A program made the position numbers and the translations under genes. A DNA stretch of 64,000 nt. Source: CAUPWF01 sp964369425. GTDB taxonomy: Bacteria; Bacillota; Clostridia; Lachnospirales; Lachnospiraceae. Under the pieces are notes generated by a model. The model was not told the DNA's origin. It searched no databases and was given only the letters and a program-made list of their open reading frames with translations. Each line of letters starts with the position of its first letter. Within the stretch, counting starts at the first letter, position 1. Shown here in pieces: positions 51,092 through 60,437 of the stretch. The stretch covers positions 61,351 to 125,350 of the forward strand of contig CAYJGW010000001.1 in NCBI GenBank assembly GCA_964369425.1, read 5' to 3'.

Positions 51092-52009
51092 ATGATTTAC
51101 AAAGAATTAAGTGATTTGATTGGAAGAACTCCATTGCTAGAGGTTTCAAGATTTTCTTTATCGGAGGAGTTAGATGTTACCTTGTATACAAAGCTAGAAT
51201 ACTTCAATCCAGCAGGGAGTGTCAAAGATAGGGCTGCATTATATATGATTGAAAGGGCGGAAAAAGAAGGTGTATTAAAAGAGGGAGCAACCATCATTGA
51301 GGCTACCAGTGGGAATACAGGGATTGGTTTAGCTAGTATAGCAGCTAGCAAAGGATATCAGACAATATTTACTATGCCAGAGACGATGAGTGTCGAGAGA
51401 AGGCGTTTGCTGGAGAGATATGGCGCACGAATTGTTCTGACAGATGGGAAAAAAGGAATGAAAGGGGCAATTGAAAAAGCGAATGAATTAAATGAAACGA
51501 TCGAACATTCTGTACAAATGAAACAATTTGAAAATTTATCGAACAAAGAAGCGCACAAGATGACTACAGGTCCAGAAATATGGGACGACACAAAAGGCGA
51601 AGTGGATGTTCTTATAGCTGGTGTAGGAACTGGTGGGACTATAAGTGGAGTCGGAGAATATTTAAAGGAACAGAATCCTTTGGTAGAAGTGATTGCGGTG
51701 GAGCCAGAGGAATCTCCAGTGCTTTCAGGGGAGGCAGCGGGTCCACATGGTATCATGGGGATAGGTGCAGGTTTTGTTCCTTCTATACTAAATACAGAGA
51801 TTTACGATTCGATTATAAAAATTTCCTCATCTAAAGCAAAAGAAATGATGAAAAAATTTGCAAAAGAGGAAGGTGTATTGGTGGGGATTTCATCGGGTGC
51901 AGCATTAGCGGCTGCCATAGAAGTTGGAAAAACCCCAAGCTATCGTGGGAAAAAAATAGTAGTAATTTTACCAGATACTGGGGAACGGTATTTGTCGGTA
52001 GAAATATAA
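51092..52009 (+). CDS. cysK: cysteine synthase (O-acetylserine sulfhydrylase)
   Basis: PLP enzyme that makes cysteine from O-acetylserine and sulfide. 305 residues. PLP lysine in FNPAGSVKDRAA (about residue 43), substrate loop EATSGNTGIGLA, the phosphate-binding GVGTGGTISGVGEY and the C-terminal SSGAALAAA block. AAAGGAG upstream of the ATG. Stands alone between cold-shock and permease genes. Cystathionine beta-synthase-like activity cannot be excluded by sequence alone. Confidence 0.94.
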   Translation: MIYKELSDLIGRTPLLEVSRFSLSEELDVTLYTKLEYFNPAGSVKDRAALYMIERAEKEGVLKEGATIIEATSGNTGIGLASIAASKGYQTIFTMPETMSVERRRLLERYGARIVLTDGKKGMKGAIEKANELNETIEHSVQMKQFENLSNKEAHKMTTGPEIWDDTKGEVDVLIAGVGTGGTISGVGEYLKEQNPLVEVIAVEPEESPVLSGEAAGPHGIMGIGAGFVPSILNTEIYDSIIKISSSKAKEMMKKFAKEEGVLVGISSGAALAAAIEVGKTPSYRGKKIVVILPDTGERYLSVEI

Positions 52010-52022
52010 ATTTAAGAAAAAT

Positions 52023-52051
52023 TTTACAATCCTTTAATTTTTTGATAGAAT
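52023..52051 (+). promoter_or_regulatory. sigma-A promoter for the NCS2 permease
   Basis: -35 TTTACA (52023-52028), 17-base spacer, -10 TAGAAT (52046-52051), leaving only about 35 bases of leader, too short for a purine riboswitch. Confidence 0.7.
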
Positions 52052-52091
52052 GGTACAGGAGATAAAACCAACTATTGAAAGGAGAAGAGGA

Positions 52092-53474
52092 ATGTTAGAA
52101 AAATTCTTTAAGTTACGAGAGAACAAAACGGATGTGAAGACAGAGATTATTGCAGGTATAACAACTTTTATGACTATGGCGTATATCCTAGCAGTTAACC
52201 CAAATATCTTGTCTGAAGCAGGAATGGATAGGGGGGCTGTGTTTACAGCGACAGCACTTGCAGCATTTATTGGAACAGTGTTGATGGCGCTATTTTCAAA
52301 CTACCCATTTGCCCTAGCACCGGGAATGGGGTTGAATGCTTTTTTTGCTTATACTGTAGTTCTTGGAATGGGATATTCTTGGGAAACAGCATTAGCAGCT
52401 GTATTTGTTGAAGGACTTATCTTTATTATATTATCTGTGACAAATGTGCGAGAAGCAATTTTTAATGCAATACCGCAGAGTTTAAAGGCAGCAGTGAGTG
52501 TAGGGATTGGTTTATTTATTGCATTTATTGGTTTTCAAAACGCGAAAATCGTAATCGGTGGAGCAACATTGGTAGAATTATTTACACTGGAAGGGTTTAA
52601 TGCTTCAAGTGCAGTAGCAGGTAGCTTTAACGATGTAGGGATTACAGTTCTACTAGCGATTATTGGAGTCATCATCACAGGAATCATGGTGGTGAAAAAT
52701 GTGAAAGGTAATATCCTATGGGGTATTTTAATTACTTGGGGGCTAGGTATTGGTTGTCAAATGGGAGGCATATATGTTCCGAATTCTGAAATTGGGTTCT
52801 TTAGTTTATTGCCTGATTTTTCGGTAGGATTTACAATACCTAGTTTATCCCCTGTGTTTATGAAGATGGATTTTTCGGGACTGTTGTCTATGAATTTTGT
52901 ACTGATTGTATTTTCTTTCTTATTTGTAGATCTATTTGATACGCTAGGAACTCTAATCGGTGTTTCTACAAAAGCAAAAATGTTAGATAAGGATGGAAAA
53001 CTACCAAAGATCAAAGGTGCTTTAATGGCTGATGCAATTGCTACCACAGCAGGAGCAGCCCTTGGAACATCTACGACTACGACTTATGTAGAGAGTGCAG
53101 CAGGTGTATCAGAAGGTGGAAGAACAGGGCTTACGGCTCTTACAACAGCGATATTGTTTGGATTATCACTATTACTGTCACCGATTTTCTTAGCAATCCC
53201 ATCATTTGCTACAGCCCCAGCATTGATAATCGTCGGATTCTATATGCTCACGAATGTGGTGGAAATTGATTTTACTGATTATTCTGAAGCAATCCCATGC
53301 TTTATCTGTATTATAGCGATGCCGTTTTTTTACAGTATATCTGAGGGGATTGCAATGGGAGTTATCTCATTTGCGGCTATTAATATTTTTTCAGGTCGTA
53401 TCAAGGAGAAGAAGTTAAGTGTGCTGATGTATATATTGGCGATTCTCTTTATATTGAAATATATATTTATTTAA
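52092..53474 (+). CDS. NCS2 family purine permease (guanine/hypoxanthine type)
   Basis: 460 residues from ATG 52092, with GGAG about 7 bases upstream; the TTG/ATG-like upstream frame at 52050 overlaps the -10. About 12-14 membrane segments. AzgA/PbuG-type motifs: the N-terminal TEIIAGITTFMTMAYILAVNP, APGMGLNAFFAYTVV, the glutamate region VEGLIF and the helix-10 region GTSTTTTYVESAAGVSEGGRTG. Proton symport of hypoxanthine, guanine or adenine is likely; exact substrate unknown. Ends at a 23-bp hairpin. Confidence 0.94.
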   Translation: MLEKFFKLRENKTDVKTEIIAGITTFMTMAYILAVNPNILSEAGMDRGAVFTATALAAFIGTVLMALFSNYPFALAPGMGLNAFFAYTVVLGMGYSWETALAAVFVEGLIFIILSVTNVREAIFNAIPQSLKAAVSVGIGLFIAFIGFQNAKIVIGGATLVELFTLEGFNASSAVAGSFNDVGITVLLAIIGVIITGIMVVKNVKGNILWGILITWGLGIGCQMGGIYVPNSEIGFFSLLPDFSVGFTIPSLSPVFMKMDFSGLLSMNFVLIVFSFLFVDLFDTLGTLIGVSTKAKMLDKDGKLPKIKGALMADAIATTAGAALGTSTTTTYVESAAGVSEGGRTGLTALTTAILFGLSLLLSPIFLAIPSFATAPALIIVGFYMLTNVVEIDFTDYSEAIPCFICIIAMPFFYSISEGIAMGVISFAAINIFSGRIKEKKLSVLMYILAILFILKYIFI

Positions 53475-53479
53475 GAGTT

Positions 53480-53530
53480 GCAATCAAAAAACACGCTATC
53501 GATAAATTCGATAGCGTGTTTTTTGATTGC
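53480..53530. terminator. bidirectional terminator between permease and rpsT
   Basis: A perfect 23-bp stem (53480-53502 / 53508-53530) with loop TAAAT. The stem centre is CACGCTATCGA / TCGATAGCGTG flanked by A6 and T6, so it works for the permease (plus) and rpsT (minus). Confidence 0.95.
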
Positions 53531-53583
53531 TGATGTTCAATTGTTTATGAATTTCAGTTTTCGTTGACGGTTCGAAAATGAAA

Positions 53584-53847
53584 TTAAGCGATTGAATTAA
53601 CAGCTAGAGTTAAACGTGAAATCTTTCTAGAAGCAGTCTTCTTATGGTATACACCTTTGCTTGCAGCTTTGTTGATTTCAGAAATTGCAGCTTTAAGTAA
53701 TTCTTTTGCTGAATCTACTTCTTTAGCAGTTACTGCAGCATCAACTTTCTTGATTGCTGTCTTTACCTTAGATTTGATTGCTTTATTTCTAGCAGCTTTA
53801 GTTTCGTTAACTAAGATTCTTTTCTTAGCAGATTTAATATTAGCCAT
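53584..53847 (-). CDS. rpsT: 30S ribosomal protein S20
   Basis: 87 residues, highly basic and helical. MANIKSAKKRILVNETKAAR and KGVYHKKTASRKISRL are S20 signatures. Binds 16S rRNA early in assembly. GGAGG is just upstream of its ATG on the minus strand. It has its own promoter (53933-53961) and a leader of about 80 bases with a stable hairpin, consistent with autoregulation (inference). Confidence 0.97.
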   Translation of the reverse strand: MANIKSAKKRILVNETKAARNKAIKSKVKTAIKKVDAAVTAKEVDSAKELLKAAISEINKAASKGVYHKKTASRKISRLTLAVNSIA

Positions 53848-53888
53848 TGCGCACCTCCAAAAAATTCTTGATTATTGATTAATAGTAG

Positions 53889-53918
53889 CGTTAGATCCGG
53901 ACACGGAACGTTCTAACG
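53889..53918 (-). promoter_or_regulatory. structured leader hairpin of rpsT
   Basis: Outer stem CGTTAGA (53889-53895) / TCTAACG (53912-53918), inner stem TCCG / CGGA (53896-53899 / 53904-53907) with loop GACA and an asymmetric internal loop. It lies between the promoter and start codon of rpsT; a candidate S20-binding site. Confidence 0.55.
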
Positions 53919-53932
53919 AAACATACTATCTA

Positions 53933-53961
53933 ATTTTATGATATTAACTAGTGGTTGTCAA
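53933..53961 (-). promoter_or_regulatory. sigma-A promoter for rpsT
   Basis: On the minus strand: perfect -35 TTGACA (53956-53961), 17-base spacer, -10 TAAAAT (53933-53938). A strong promoter, as expected for a ribosomal protein. Confidence 0.85.
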
Positions 53962-53991
53962 TACATATTTTTCTATTTTTTGTAAATACTA
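53962..53991 (+). promoter_or_regulatory. candidate sigma-F/G forespore promoter for gpr-spoIIP
   Basis: TACATA (53962-53967), 17 bases, AATACTA (53985-53991), compared with the known sigma-G pattern TGMATA-17/18-CATACTA: one mismatch in each box. No sigma-A type promoter is seen in this gap in the plus direction. It begins one base after the -35 of the divergent rpsT. Confidence 0.55.
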
Positions 53992-54020
53992 CTTCAAGAA
54001 AATTGAAAGGAGGAAGCAGA

Positions 54021-54995
54021 ATGATTGAAAAGTATAATATTCGAACAGATTTGGCGTTAGAGGAAAAGGAGAGATTTGAGTCAGATAATGTAGAGGTTAG
54101 TGGCGTTTTATTGGAAGAAAAGGAACTAGAAGAGTTAGAGATTAAAATTACTACAGTTAAGATAGAGACGGAAAAAGGTGCTAAGGTTATGAAAAAACCA
54201 GTTGGGACATATATTACTATTGAAGCACCCAATTTAAGTGCTCCTGATGAAGCGTATCATGGGGAGGTTTCAGCTATAATTGCAAATGAAATTAAACGAT
54301 TACTTCCCAAAAAAGATGAGTTAGCAGTGTTGATTGTCGGGTTAGGTAATCGTGAAGTGACACCTGATGCACTTGGGCCTTTTGTAGTGAACAATGTATG
54401 TGTAACAAGGCATATTGTTAAAGAGTATGGAAAGTATGCAATGGGGAAGAATCACATTTATCTAGTAAGTGCGTTGATTCCAGGTGTGATGGGACAGACT
54501 GGAATGGAAACTGTTGAAATAATAAAAGGTGTAGTAGAGGAAACGAAACCGGATTGTGCAATTGTTGTAGATGCATTAGCGGCGAGAAATAGTAAGAGAT
54601 TGAATCGTACGATTCAAATTGCGGATACAGGTGTACACCCAGGTTCGGGTGTAGGAAATCATAGACGTGGAATTAATGAGGAAACGATAGGGATACCAGT
54701 TATAGGGATAGGGGTGCCTACAGTAGTAGATGCGGCAACAATTGTAAATGATACGATGGAGAATTTTATTTATGCCATGGAGCAGTCGAAAGCATTAGAA
54801 GGAACGGCGAAAGTTTTGGGAAGATATACAGAAGTTGAAAAGTATGAATTAATCAAAGAATTAATAGCTCCTCATCTAAATGGTATGTTTGTTACTCCTA
54901 AAGATATTGATGAGACAATGAAGCGTATGAGCTATACTATATCAGAAAGTTTAAATGCTGTGTTCCAAAATGGTCAAAAGCGAGGTGAACGATGA
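54021..54995 (+). CDS. gpr: germination protease (GPR endopeptidase)
   Basis: Degrades small acid-soluble spore proteins at germination; made in the forespore as a zymogen. 324 residues from ATG 54021 (AAGGAGG upstream); an upstream frame start at 53955 lies in the promoter. The N-terminal propeptide region (IEKYNIRTDLALEE) and the conserved core VVDALAARNSKRLNRTIQI, DTGVHPGSGVGNHRRG and GIPVIGIGVPTVVDAATI are complete. It overlaps spoIIP by 4 bases (ATGA), the standard gpr-spoIIP pairing, and marks the host as a spore former. Confidence 0.97.
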   Translation: MIEKYNIRTDLALEEKERFESDNVEVSGVLLEEKELEELEIKITTVKIETEKGAKVMKKPVGTYITIEAPNLSAPDEAYHGEVSAIIANEIKRLLPKKDELAVLIVGLGNREVTPDALGPFVVNNVCVTRHIVKEYGKYAMGKNHIYLVSALIPGVMGQTGMETVEIIKGVVEETKPDCAIVVDALAARNSKRLNRTIQIADTGVHPGSGVGNHRRGINEETIGIPVIGIGVPTVVDAATIVNDTMENFIYAMEQSKALEGTAKVLGRYTEVEKYELIKELIAPHLNGMFVTPKDIDETMKRMSYTISESLNAVFQNGQKRGER

Positions 54996-56182
54996 GCAGA
55001 ATACTTAATTCAGAAAAGAAAAAGGGAATGATGCTAATGATATTGGTAATCGTATCTATTATAGTGGGGTATACCATGATAAATTCTAAAGAAGAAACAA
55101 GCTTTTCGTGGCAACAGGAAGGCTTACATTTAATTGAGGAACAGATGGAGGTACTGTTTGTTCCCAATCTACATATGACAAAACAAGGGGAGTTATCTTT
55201 TAATGATAGGTTGGTGGATGCAATGTTTGGTCTAGTTCCAGGACTCTTTGTTGAAGTGTATTCAAATGAAGAGTTAAATGAGTTTGAGGATAGCGCTACA
55301 TATGAGATGATTTTAGCAGCGGAGGCAAACGATGAAAACGTGATTGATGAAAATGGGAATTTAATAGGAGAGGAGATTCCGGTAGAAAAAAGCTCAAGAG
55401 AAGTAGTACAGCCTACATTGGATGTAGAGGCGCTTAGAAATGTAGATCATTTGATTAGTCAATACTACATAGTAGATAGTACAACATCGATAGATCAAGC
55501 GAAATTCAATATCGACACGTTACTAGGGACTGATATGACGCTTACTAAGGAGTCCAAAAATCCACAAGTTTTAATATTTCATACCCATTCTCAGGAGGCA
55601 TTTTTAGATTCTATCCCAGGTGATCCAAATACGAGTATAGTGGGGATGGGAGCGTATCTAGCACAGGTTCTAGAAGAGCAGTACGGTATTGAAACCATTC
55701 ATCATCCGGGGGTCTATGATCTAATCAATGGGCAATTAGATAGAAGTAGTGCTTATGAATTAGCAGAGGTAGAGGTAGCTCAGATTTTGCAAGAAAATCC
55801 TGATATTGAAATTGTGATTGATTTACATAGGGATGGAGTCAATGAAAGCACACATTTGGTGACAGAGGTTAATGGAAAGCAAACCGCACAAGTGATGTTT
55901 TTTAATGGTGTAAGTCGCAGTGTGACTACAGGGGATATTACCTATTTACCAAATCCTAATCTGCAAGCTAATTTAGCGTTTTCCTTTCAAATGCAGGTGA
56001 TGGCGAATGAGATGTATCCTGGATTAACAAGGAAATTATATTTAAAAAGTTATCGGTACAACCTGCATCTTGCACCTAAAAGCTTGTTGATAGAAGCAGG
56101 CGCCCAGACAAATACAGTGGAAGAGGCTAGAAATCTCATGGAAGTATTAGGTGAAATACTAGATCAGGTAATCCAAAAGTGA
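54992..56182 (+). CDS. spoIIP: stage II sporulation protein P
   Basis: Cell-wall amidase/endopeptidase of the SpoIIDMP complex that drives engulfment. 396 residues: one N-terminal transmembrane helix (about 11-28), a linker, and the SpoIIP domain from about 185 with zinc-type histidine motifs FHTHSQEAF and VIDLHRDGV, and the C-terminal segment YRYNLHLAPKSLLIEAGAQTN. It is translationally coupled to gpr. Regulation by the candidate forespore promoter at 53.97 kb would fit. Confidence 0.95.
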   Translation: MSRILNSEKKKGMMLMILVIVSIIVGYTMINSKEETSFSWQQEGLHLIEEQMEVLFVPNLHMTKQGELSFNDRLVDAMFGLVPGLFVEVYSNEELNEFEDSATYEMILAAEANDENVIDENGNLIGEEIPVEKSSREVVQPTLDVEALRNVDHLISQYYIVDSTTSIDQAKFNIDTLLGTDMTLTKESKNPQVLIFHTHSQEAFLDSIPGDPNTSIVGMGAYLAQVLEEQYGIETIHHPGVYDLINGQLDRSSAYELAEVEVAQILQENPDIEIVIDLHRDGVNESTHLVTEVNGKQTAQVMFFNGVSRSVTTGDITYLPNPNLQANLAFSFQMQVMANEMYPGLTRKLYLKSYRYNLHLAPKSLLIEAGAQTNTVEEARNLMEVLGEILDQVIQK

Positions 56183-56188
56183 ACTATC

Positions 56189-56217
56189 TTGTAGATTTTT
56201 TGTGTTTGTGGTATTAT
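56189..56217 (+). promoter_or_regulatory. sigma-A promoter for the topoisomerase pair
   Basis: -35 TTGTAG (56189-56194), 17-base spacer, -10 TATTAT (56212-56217), 42 bases before the ATG. Confidence 0.6.
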
Positions 56218-56259
56218 CTTCAATGAGAAAGAATGTAAGAAACGAGAAAGGGTATGTAA

Positions 56260-58182
56260 ATGGCAGCAAAAAATACGTATAATGCAGATAGTATTTCAGT
56301 GTTGGAGGGGCTGGAAGCGGTGAGAAAGCGACCAGGGATGTACATAGGAAGTGTGTCCACAAAAGGGCTGAACCACCTGATATATGAGATTGTAGACAAT
56401 GCAGTAGATGAGCATCTTGCAGGGTTTTGTACAAAGATTGATGTGATTTTAGAAAAAGATGGATCCGCCACAGTGAAAGATAATGGGAGAGGGGTGCCAG
56501 TAGGAATGCACCAAAAAGGAATCTCAGCGGCACGACTTGTATATACAACGCTTCATGCTGGAGGGAAGTTTGATGACTCTGCATATAAGACAAGTGGTGG
56601 ATTGCATGGAGTGGGATCTTCTGTCGTGAATGCCCTTTCTATATATATGGACGTAAAAATCAGTAGGGAAGGTGGAATTCATCACGACAGATATGAACGT
56701 GGAAATCCGGTGGTGGATTTAGTAGACGGACTATTGCCAGTGATAGGAAGAACGAAAAATACTGGAACTAAAGTGAATTTTTTGCCCGATGATACTATTT
56801 TTGAAAAAACTAAATTCAGAGCGGAAGAAATTAAGAGTAGGCTTCATGAAACGGCGTACCTCAATCCGAATCTGACCATTTGCTTTGAAGATAGAAGAAA
56901 AGCAGAAGTAGAAAAAATCACCTATTATGAGCCAGATGGAATCATAGGATTTATCAAGGATCTAAACGGGAAAAAAGAAGCGATTCATGAACCTATCTAC
57001 TTTAAGAATGAAGTAGATGGAATTACAGTGGAAGTAGCTTTCCAATACGTAAATGAATTTCATGAGAATGTACTTGGTTTTTGTAACAATATTTATAACT
57101 CTGAAGGTGGAACCCATTTAACAGGGTTTAAGACTACATTCACTTCAGTGCTCAACCAGTATGCAAGAGAAATTGGGGTTTTGAAGGAAAAAGATTCTAA
57201 CTTCACAGGGGCAGACATTCGCAATGGAATGACTGCAATTGTATGTTTGAAGCACCCAGATCCTAGATTTGAAGGACAGACAAAGACAAAGCTAGACAAT
57301 CAAGATGCTACAAAAGCTACAGGAAAAGTGACAAATGATGAAATTACAAGATATTTTGACCGTAATCTAGATGTGTTGAAAAAAGTTTTATCTTGTGCTG
57401 AGAAATCAGCAAAGATTAGAAAATCAGAAGAAAAGGCAAAAACCAATCTTTTGATAAAGCAAAAGTTCTCTTTTGACAGTAATGGAAAGTTAGCTAATTG
57501 CGAATCCCGAGACCCAAGTCAGTGCGAATTATTTATCGTTGAGGGAGATTCAGCAGGCGGTTCAGCAAAAACTGCCAGAAACAGAATGTATCAGGCAATT
57601 CTTCCGATTCGCGGAAAGATTTTAAATGTAGAAAAGGCAACGATTGATAAAGTATTAGCAAATGCAGAGATCAAAACCATGATTAATACCTTTGGTTGTG
57701 GATTTTCAGAAGGGTATGGGAATGATTTTGACATTACAAAATTACGATATGACAAAATCATTATTATGGCCGATGCAGACGTTGATGGAGCCCATATTTC
57801 TACATTGCTCCTTACGTTGTTTTATCGTTTTATGCCAGAACTGATATATGAGGGACATGTCTATGTAGCGATGCCTCCACTTTATAAAGCAATGCCTAAA
57901 AAAGGTAAAGAAGAGTATCTATATGATGATAAGGCATTAGAAAAATATAGAAAGCGCCAAAAGGATTCCTTTATGCTACAGCGTTATAAAGGACTTGGAG
58001 AGATGGATGCTGGGCAATTGTGGGATACAACACTAAACCCAGAGACACGAATGCTAAAATTAGTTGAAATAGAAGATGCAAGAATGGCATCCAGTGTAAC
58101 GGAGATGTTAATGGGAACGGAAGTACCACCAAGACGTAATTTCATCTATGAAAATGCAGTGGAAGCACAGCTTGATATCTAG
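56260..58182 (+). CDS. parE: type IIA DNA topoisomerase subunit B (ParE/GyrB-like)
   Basis: ATPase subunit. 640 residues. GHKL ATP site: EIVDNAVDEHLAG, DNGRGVPVG, GGLHGVGSSVVNALS; the transducer (around QTKTKL); the TOPRIM domain with FIVEGDSAGGSA and IIMADADVDGAHI; and the GyrB C-terminal tail FMLQRYKGLGEMD. It is not near dnaA/recF, and its partner subunit is short and lacks a clear GyrA box, so it is more likely topoisomerase IV than gyrase. GyrB and ParE are hard to separate by eye, hence the moderate symbol certainty. 14-base gap to parC. Confidence 0.85.
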   Translation: MAAKNTYNADSISVLEGLEAVRKRPGMYIGSVSTKGLNHLIYEIVDNAVDEHLAGFCTKIDVILEKDGSATVKDNGRGVPVGMHQKGISAARLVYTTLHAGGKFDDSAYKTSGGLHGVGSSVVNALSIYMDVKISREGGIHHDRYERGNPVVDLVDGLLPVIGRTKNTGTKVNFLPDDTIFEKTKFRAEEIKSRLHETAYLNPNLTICFEDRRKAEVEKITYYEPDGIIGFIKDLNGKKEAIHEPIYFKNEVDGITVEVAFQYVNEFHENVLGFCNNIYNSEGGTHLTGFKTTFTSVLNQYAREIGVLKEKDSNFTGADIRNGMTAIVCLKHPDPRFEGQTKTKLDNQDATKATGKVTNDEITRYFDRNLDVLKKVLSCAEKSAKIRKSEEKAKTNLLIKQKFSFDSNGKLANCESRDPSQCELFIVEGDSAGGSAKTARNRMYQAILPIRGKILNVEKATIDKVLANAEIKTMINTFGCGFSEGYGNDFDITKLRYDKIIIMADADVDGAHISTLLLTLFYRFMPELIYEGHVYVAMPPLYKAMPKKGKEEYLYDDKALEKYRKRQKDSFMLQRYKGLGEMDAGQLWDTTLNPETRMLKLVEIEDARMASSVTEMLMGTEVPPRRNFIYENAVEAQLDI

Positions 58183-58196
58183 GAGGAAAAAGAAAG

Positions 58197-60437
58197 ATGC
58201 AAGAAACACAGATTATTAGAACGGAATATTCTGAATTAATGAAAAAATCCTATATCGATTATGCAATGAGTGTAATCATTGCTCGTGCACTTCCGGATGT
58301 GAGAGATGGATTAAAACCAGTTCAAAGAAGAACTTTATATGATATGTATGAACTGGGGATTCGGTATGATAAGCCCTATAGAAAATGTGCCCGTATTGTA
58401 GGTGATACGATGGGGAAATACCATCCTCATGGCGATAGTTCTATCTATGAAGCGTTAGTTGTAATGTCTCAAGATTTCAAAAAAGGTGCACCACTTGTGG
58501 ATGGTCATGGAAACTTTGGTTCCATCGAGGGGGATGGTGCAGCGGCAATGCGTTATACAGAAGCACGTCTTGCAAAGATTACCCAAGAAGTGTTCCTCTC
58601 AGATTTGGATAAAGATGTAGTAGACTTTTTGCCAAACTTTGACGAGACAGAAAAAGAACCTTCTGTGCTACCAGTTCGTATTCCAAATCTACTGGTAAAT
58701 GGAACGGAAGGTATTGCGGTAGGAATGGCTACTAGTATACCAACTCATAACCTTAATGAGGTAATAGACGCAGTAAAAGCATATATAAAAAACAATGAAA
58801 TTACGACGCAACAACTACTAAAATATATCAAAGGACCAGACTTTCCAACTGGAGGACTGGTAGTAAATAAAGATGCCCTATATGATATCTATGAGACGGG
58901 TAGCGGAAAATTAAAAGTTCGTGGAAAAGTAGAGTTAGAAGAAGGAAAAGGTGGAAAGCATAAGTTGGTTATTAGTGAAATTCCATATACCATGATTGGG
59001 GCAGGAATTGGGAGATTCTTAAACGATGTAGCTAATCTTGTAGAGAATAAAGTGACCAATGATATTATAGACATCTCGAATCAATCTTCCAAAGATGGGA
59101 TTCGCATTGTTCTAGAGCTTCGTAAAGGTGCGGACGTAGAGAATCTGAAAAATATGCTTTACAAAAAAACGCGACTAGAAGATACCTTTGGTGTTAATAT
59201 GCTTGCTGTAGCAGATGGAAGACCAGAAACCATGGGTGTAAAGAAAATTATCGAGCACAATGTGGACTTTCAATTCGATTTAACTACAAGAAAATATCAG
59301 ACCTTACTTGCAAAAGAATTGGATAAAAAAGAAGTCCAAGAAGGATTGATAAAGGCTTGTGATGTCATTGATTTGATTATTGAAATATTAAGAGGTAGCC
59401 AATCCATTAAAGAGGCGAAAGAATGCTTGATTAATGGGACGACAGAAGGGATTAAATTCAAATCCAAGACTTCAGAAAAAATGGCAGCACTGCTTCGATT
59501 TACAGAAAGACAAGCTACAGCAATTCTTGAGATGCGCCTCTATAAATTAATTGGCTTAGAAATCCTTGCGTTGCAAAAAGAATACGAAGAGACATTGGCT
59601 AAGATTACGAGGTATGAATCGATTTTAAATGACTACGAGGTAATGGCTCAAGTAATCATTGATGAACTGGATTCTTATAAAAAAGCATTCGGAAAGAAAA
59701 GAAAAACTGTTATAGAAAATGCCCAAGAGGTCGTGTTCGAAGAAAAGAAAATAGAAGAGCAAGAGGTAGTATTTTTATTAGATAAATTTGGTTATGGAAG
59801 AACAGTCGATGTTTCTACATATGAGAGAAATAAAGAGGCTGCTAATGCAGAAAATAAATATGTAATCCCTTGTGTCAACACAGGGAAAATCTGTCTCTTT
59901 ACGAACATAGGGAAACTGCATCAGATAAAAGTGTTGGATTTACCATTTGGAAAATTTAGAGAAAAAGGAATTCCAATTGACAATATTAGTAATTATGCGA
60001 ATATGGAAGAAGAGATTACATTTATCTGTGATTCGAGACAACTACTACTTGGGAATTTATTATTTGTAACAAACAGTGGAATGATAAAGCAAGTAGATGG
60101 TAGTGAATTTGTAGTGGAAAGAAAAACAATCGTAGCTACCAAACTTCAAGAAGAGGATCAAGTAGTGCATGTAGGTTTGATTACACCAAATACAAATGTA
60201 GTATTCCAATCTTACAGTGGATACTTCCTTCGCATAAAAAGTGAAGAAATCTCAGTAAAGAAAAAGGCGGCTATCGGTGTGCGCGGAATGAAGTTAATGA
60301 GAAAAGATGGAATCGAAGCGGTGCATACCTTCGTAGAAGGAAGCGATGAGAAAATCATGTTCAAAGAAAAGGAAGTATCGCTGAATAGATTGCGACTAGC
60401 AAAGAGGGATACCAGTGGTACAAAGTATAGGGTGTAA
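58197..60437 (+). CDS. parC: type IIA DNA topoisomerase subunit A (ParC/GyrA-like)
   Basis: DNA breakage subunit. 746 residues, shorter than typical GyrA. The active-site Tyr120 is in AAMRYTEARL. The quinolone region reads KYHPHGDSSIYE with Ser81 and Glu85, i.e. no recognised resistance change. The coiled-coil tower and DNA gate (about 330-480) are followed by a beta-pinwheel C-terminus. I see no QRRGGKG GyrA box, which supports a topoisomerase IV-like decatenase. SD AGGAGG before ATG 58197. Confidence 0.85.
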   Translation: MQETQIIRTEYSELMKKSYIDYAMSVIIARALPDVRDGLKPVQRRTLYDMYELGIRYDKPYRKCARIVGDTMGKYHPHGDSSIYEALVVMSQDFKKGAPLVDGHGNFGSIEGDGAAAMRYTEARLAKITQEVFLSDLDKDVVDFLPNFDETEKEPSVLPVRIPNLLVNGTEGIAVGMATSIPTHNLNEVIDAVKAYIKNNEITTQQLLKYIKGPDFPTGGLVVNKDALYDIYETGSGKLKVRGKVELEEGKGGKHKLVISEIPYTMIGAGIGRFLNDVANLVENKVTNDIIDISNQSSKDGIRIVLELRKGADVENLKNMLYKKTRLEDTFGVNMLAVADGRPETMGVKKIIEHNVDFQFDLTTRKYQTLLAKELDKKEVQEGLIKACDVIDLIIEILRGSQSIKEAKECLINGTTEGIKFKSKTSEKMAALLRFTERQATAILEMRLYKLIGLEILALQKEYEETLAKITRYESILNDYEVMAQVIIDELDSYKKAFGKKRKTVIENAQEVVFEEKKIEEQEVVFLLDKFGYGRTVDVSTYERNKEAANAENKYVIPCVNTGKICLFTNIGKLHQIKVLDLPFGKFREKGIPIDNISNYANMEEEITFICDSRQLLLGNLLFVTNSGMIKQVDGSEFVVERKTIVATKLQEEDQVVHVGLITPNTNVVFQSYSGYFLRIKSEEISVKKKAAIGVRGMKLMRKDGIEAVHTFVEGSDEKIMFKEKEVSLNRLRLAKRDTSGTKYRV

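Noticed and set aside
51358..51756. 132-residue antisense open frame in cysK
   Set aside because: Shadow of a conserved gene; Ser/Pro-rich reversed-codon pattern and no ribosome site.
52010..52091. Purine riboswitch upstream of the NCS2 permease
   Set aside because: Only about 35 bases separate the promoter from the start codon, and no purine-aptamer core is visible.
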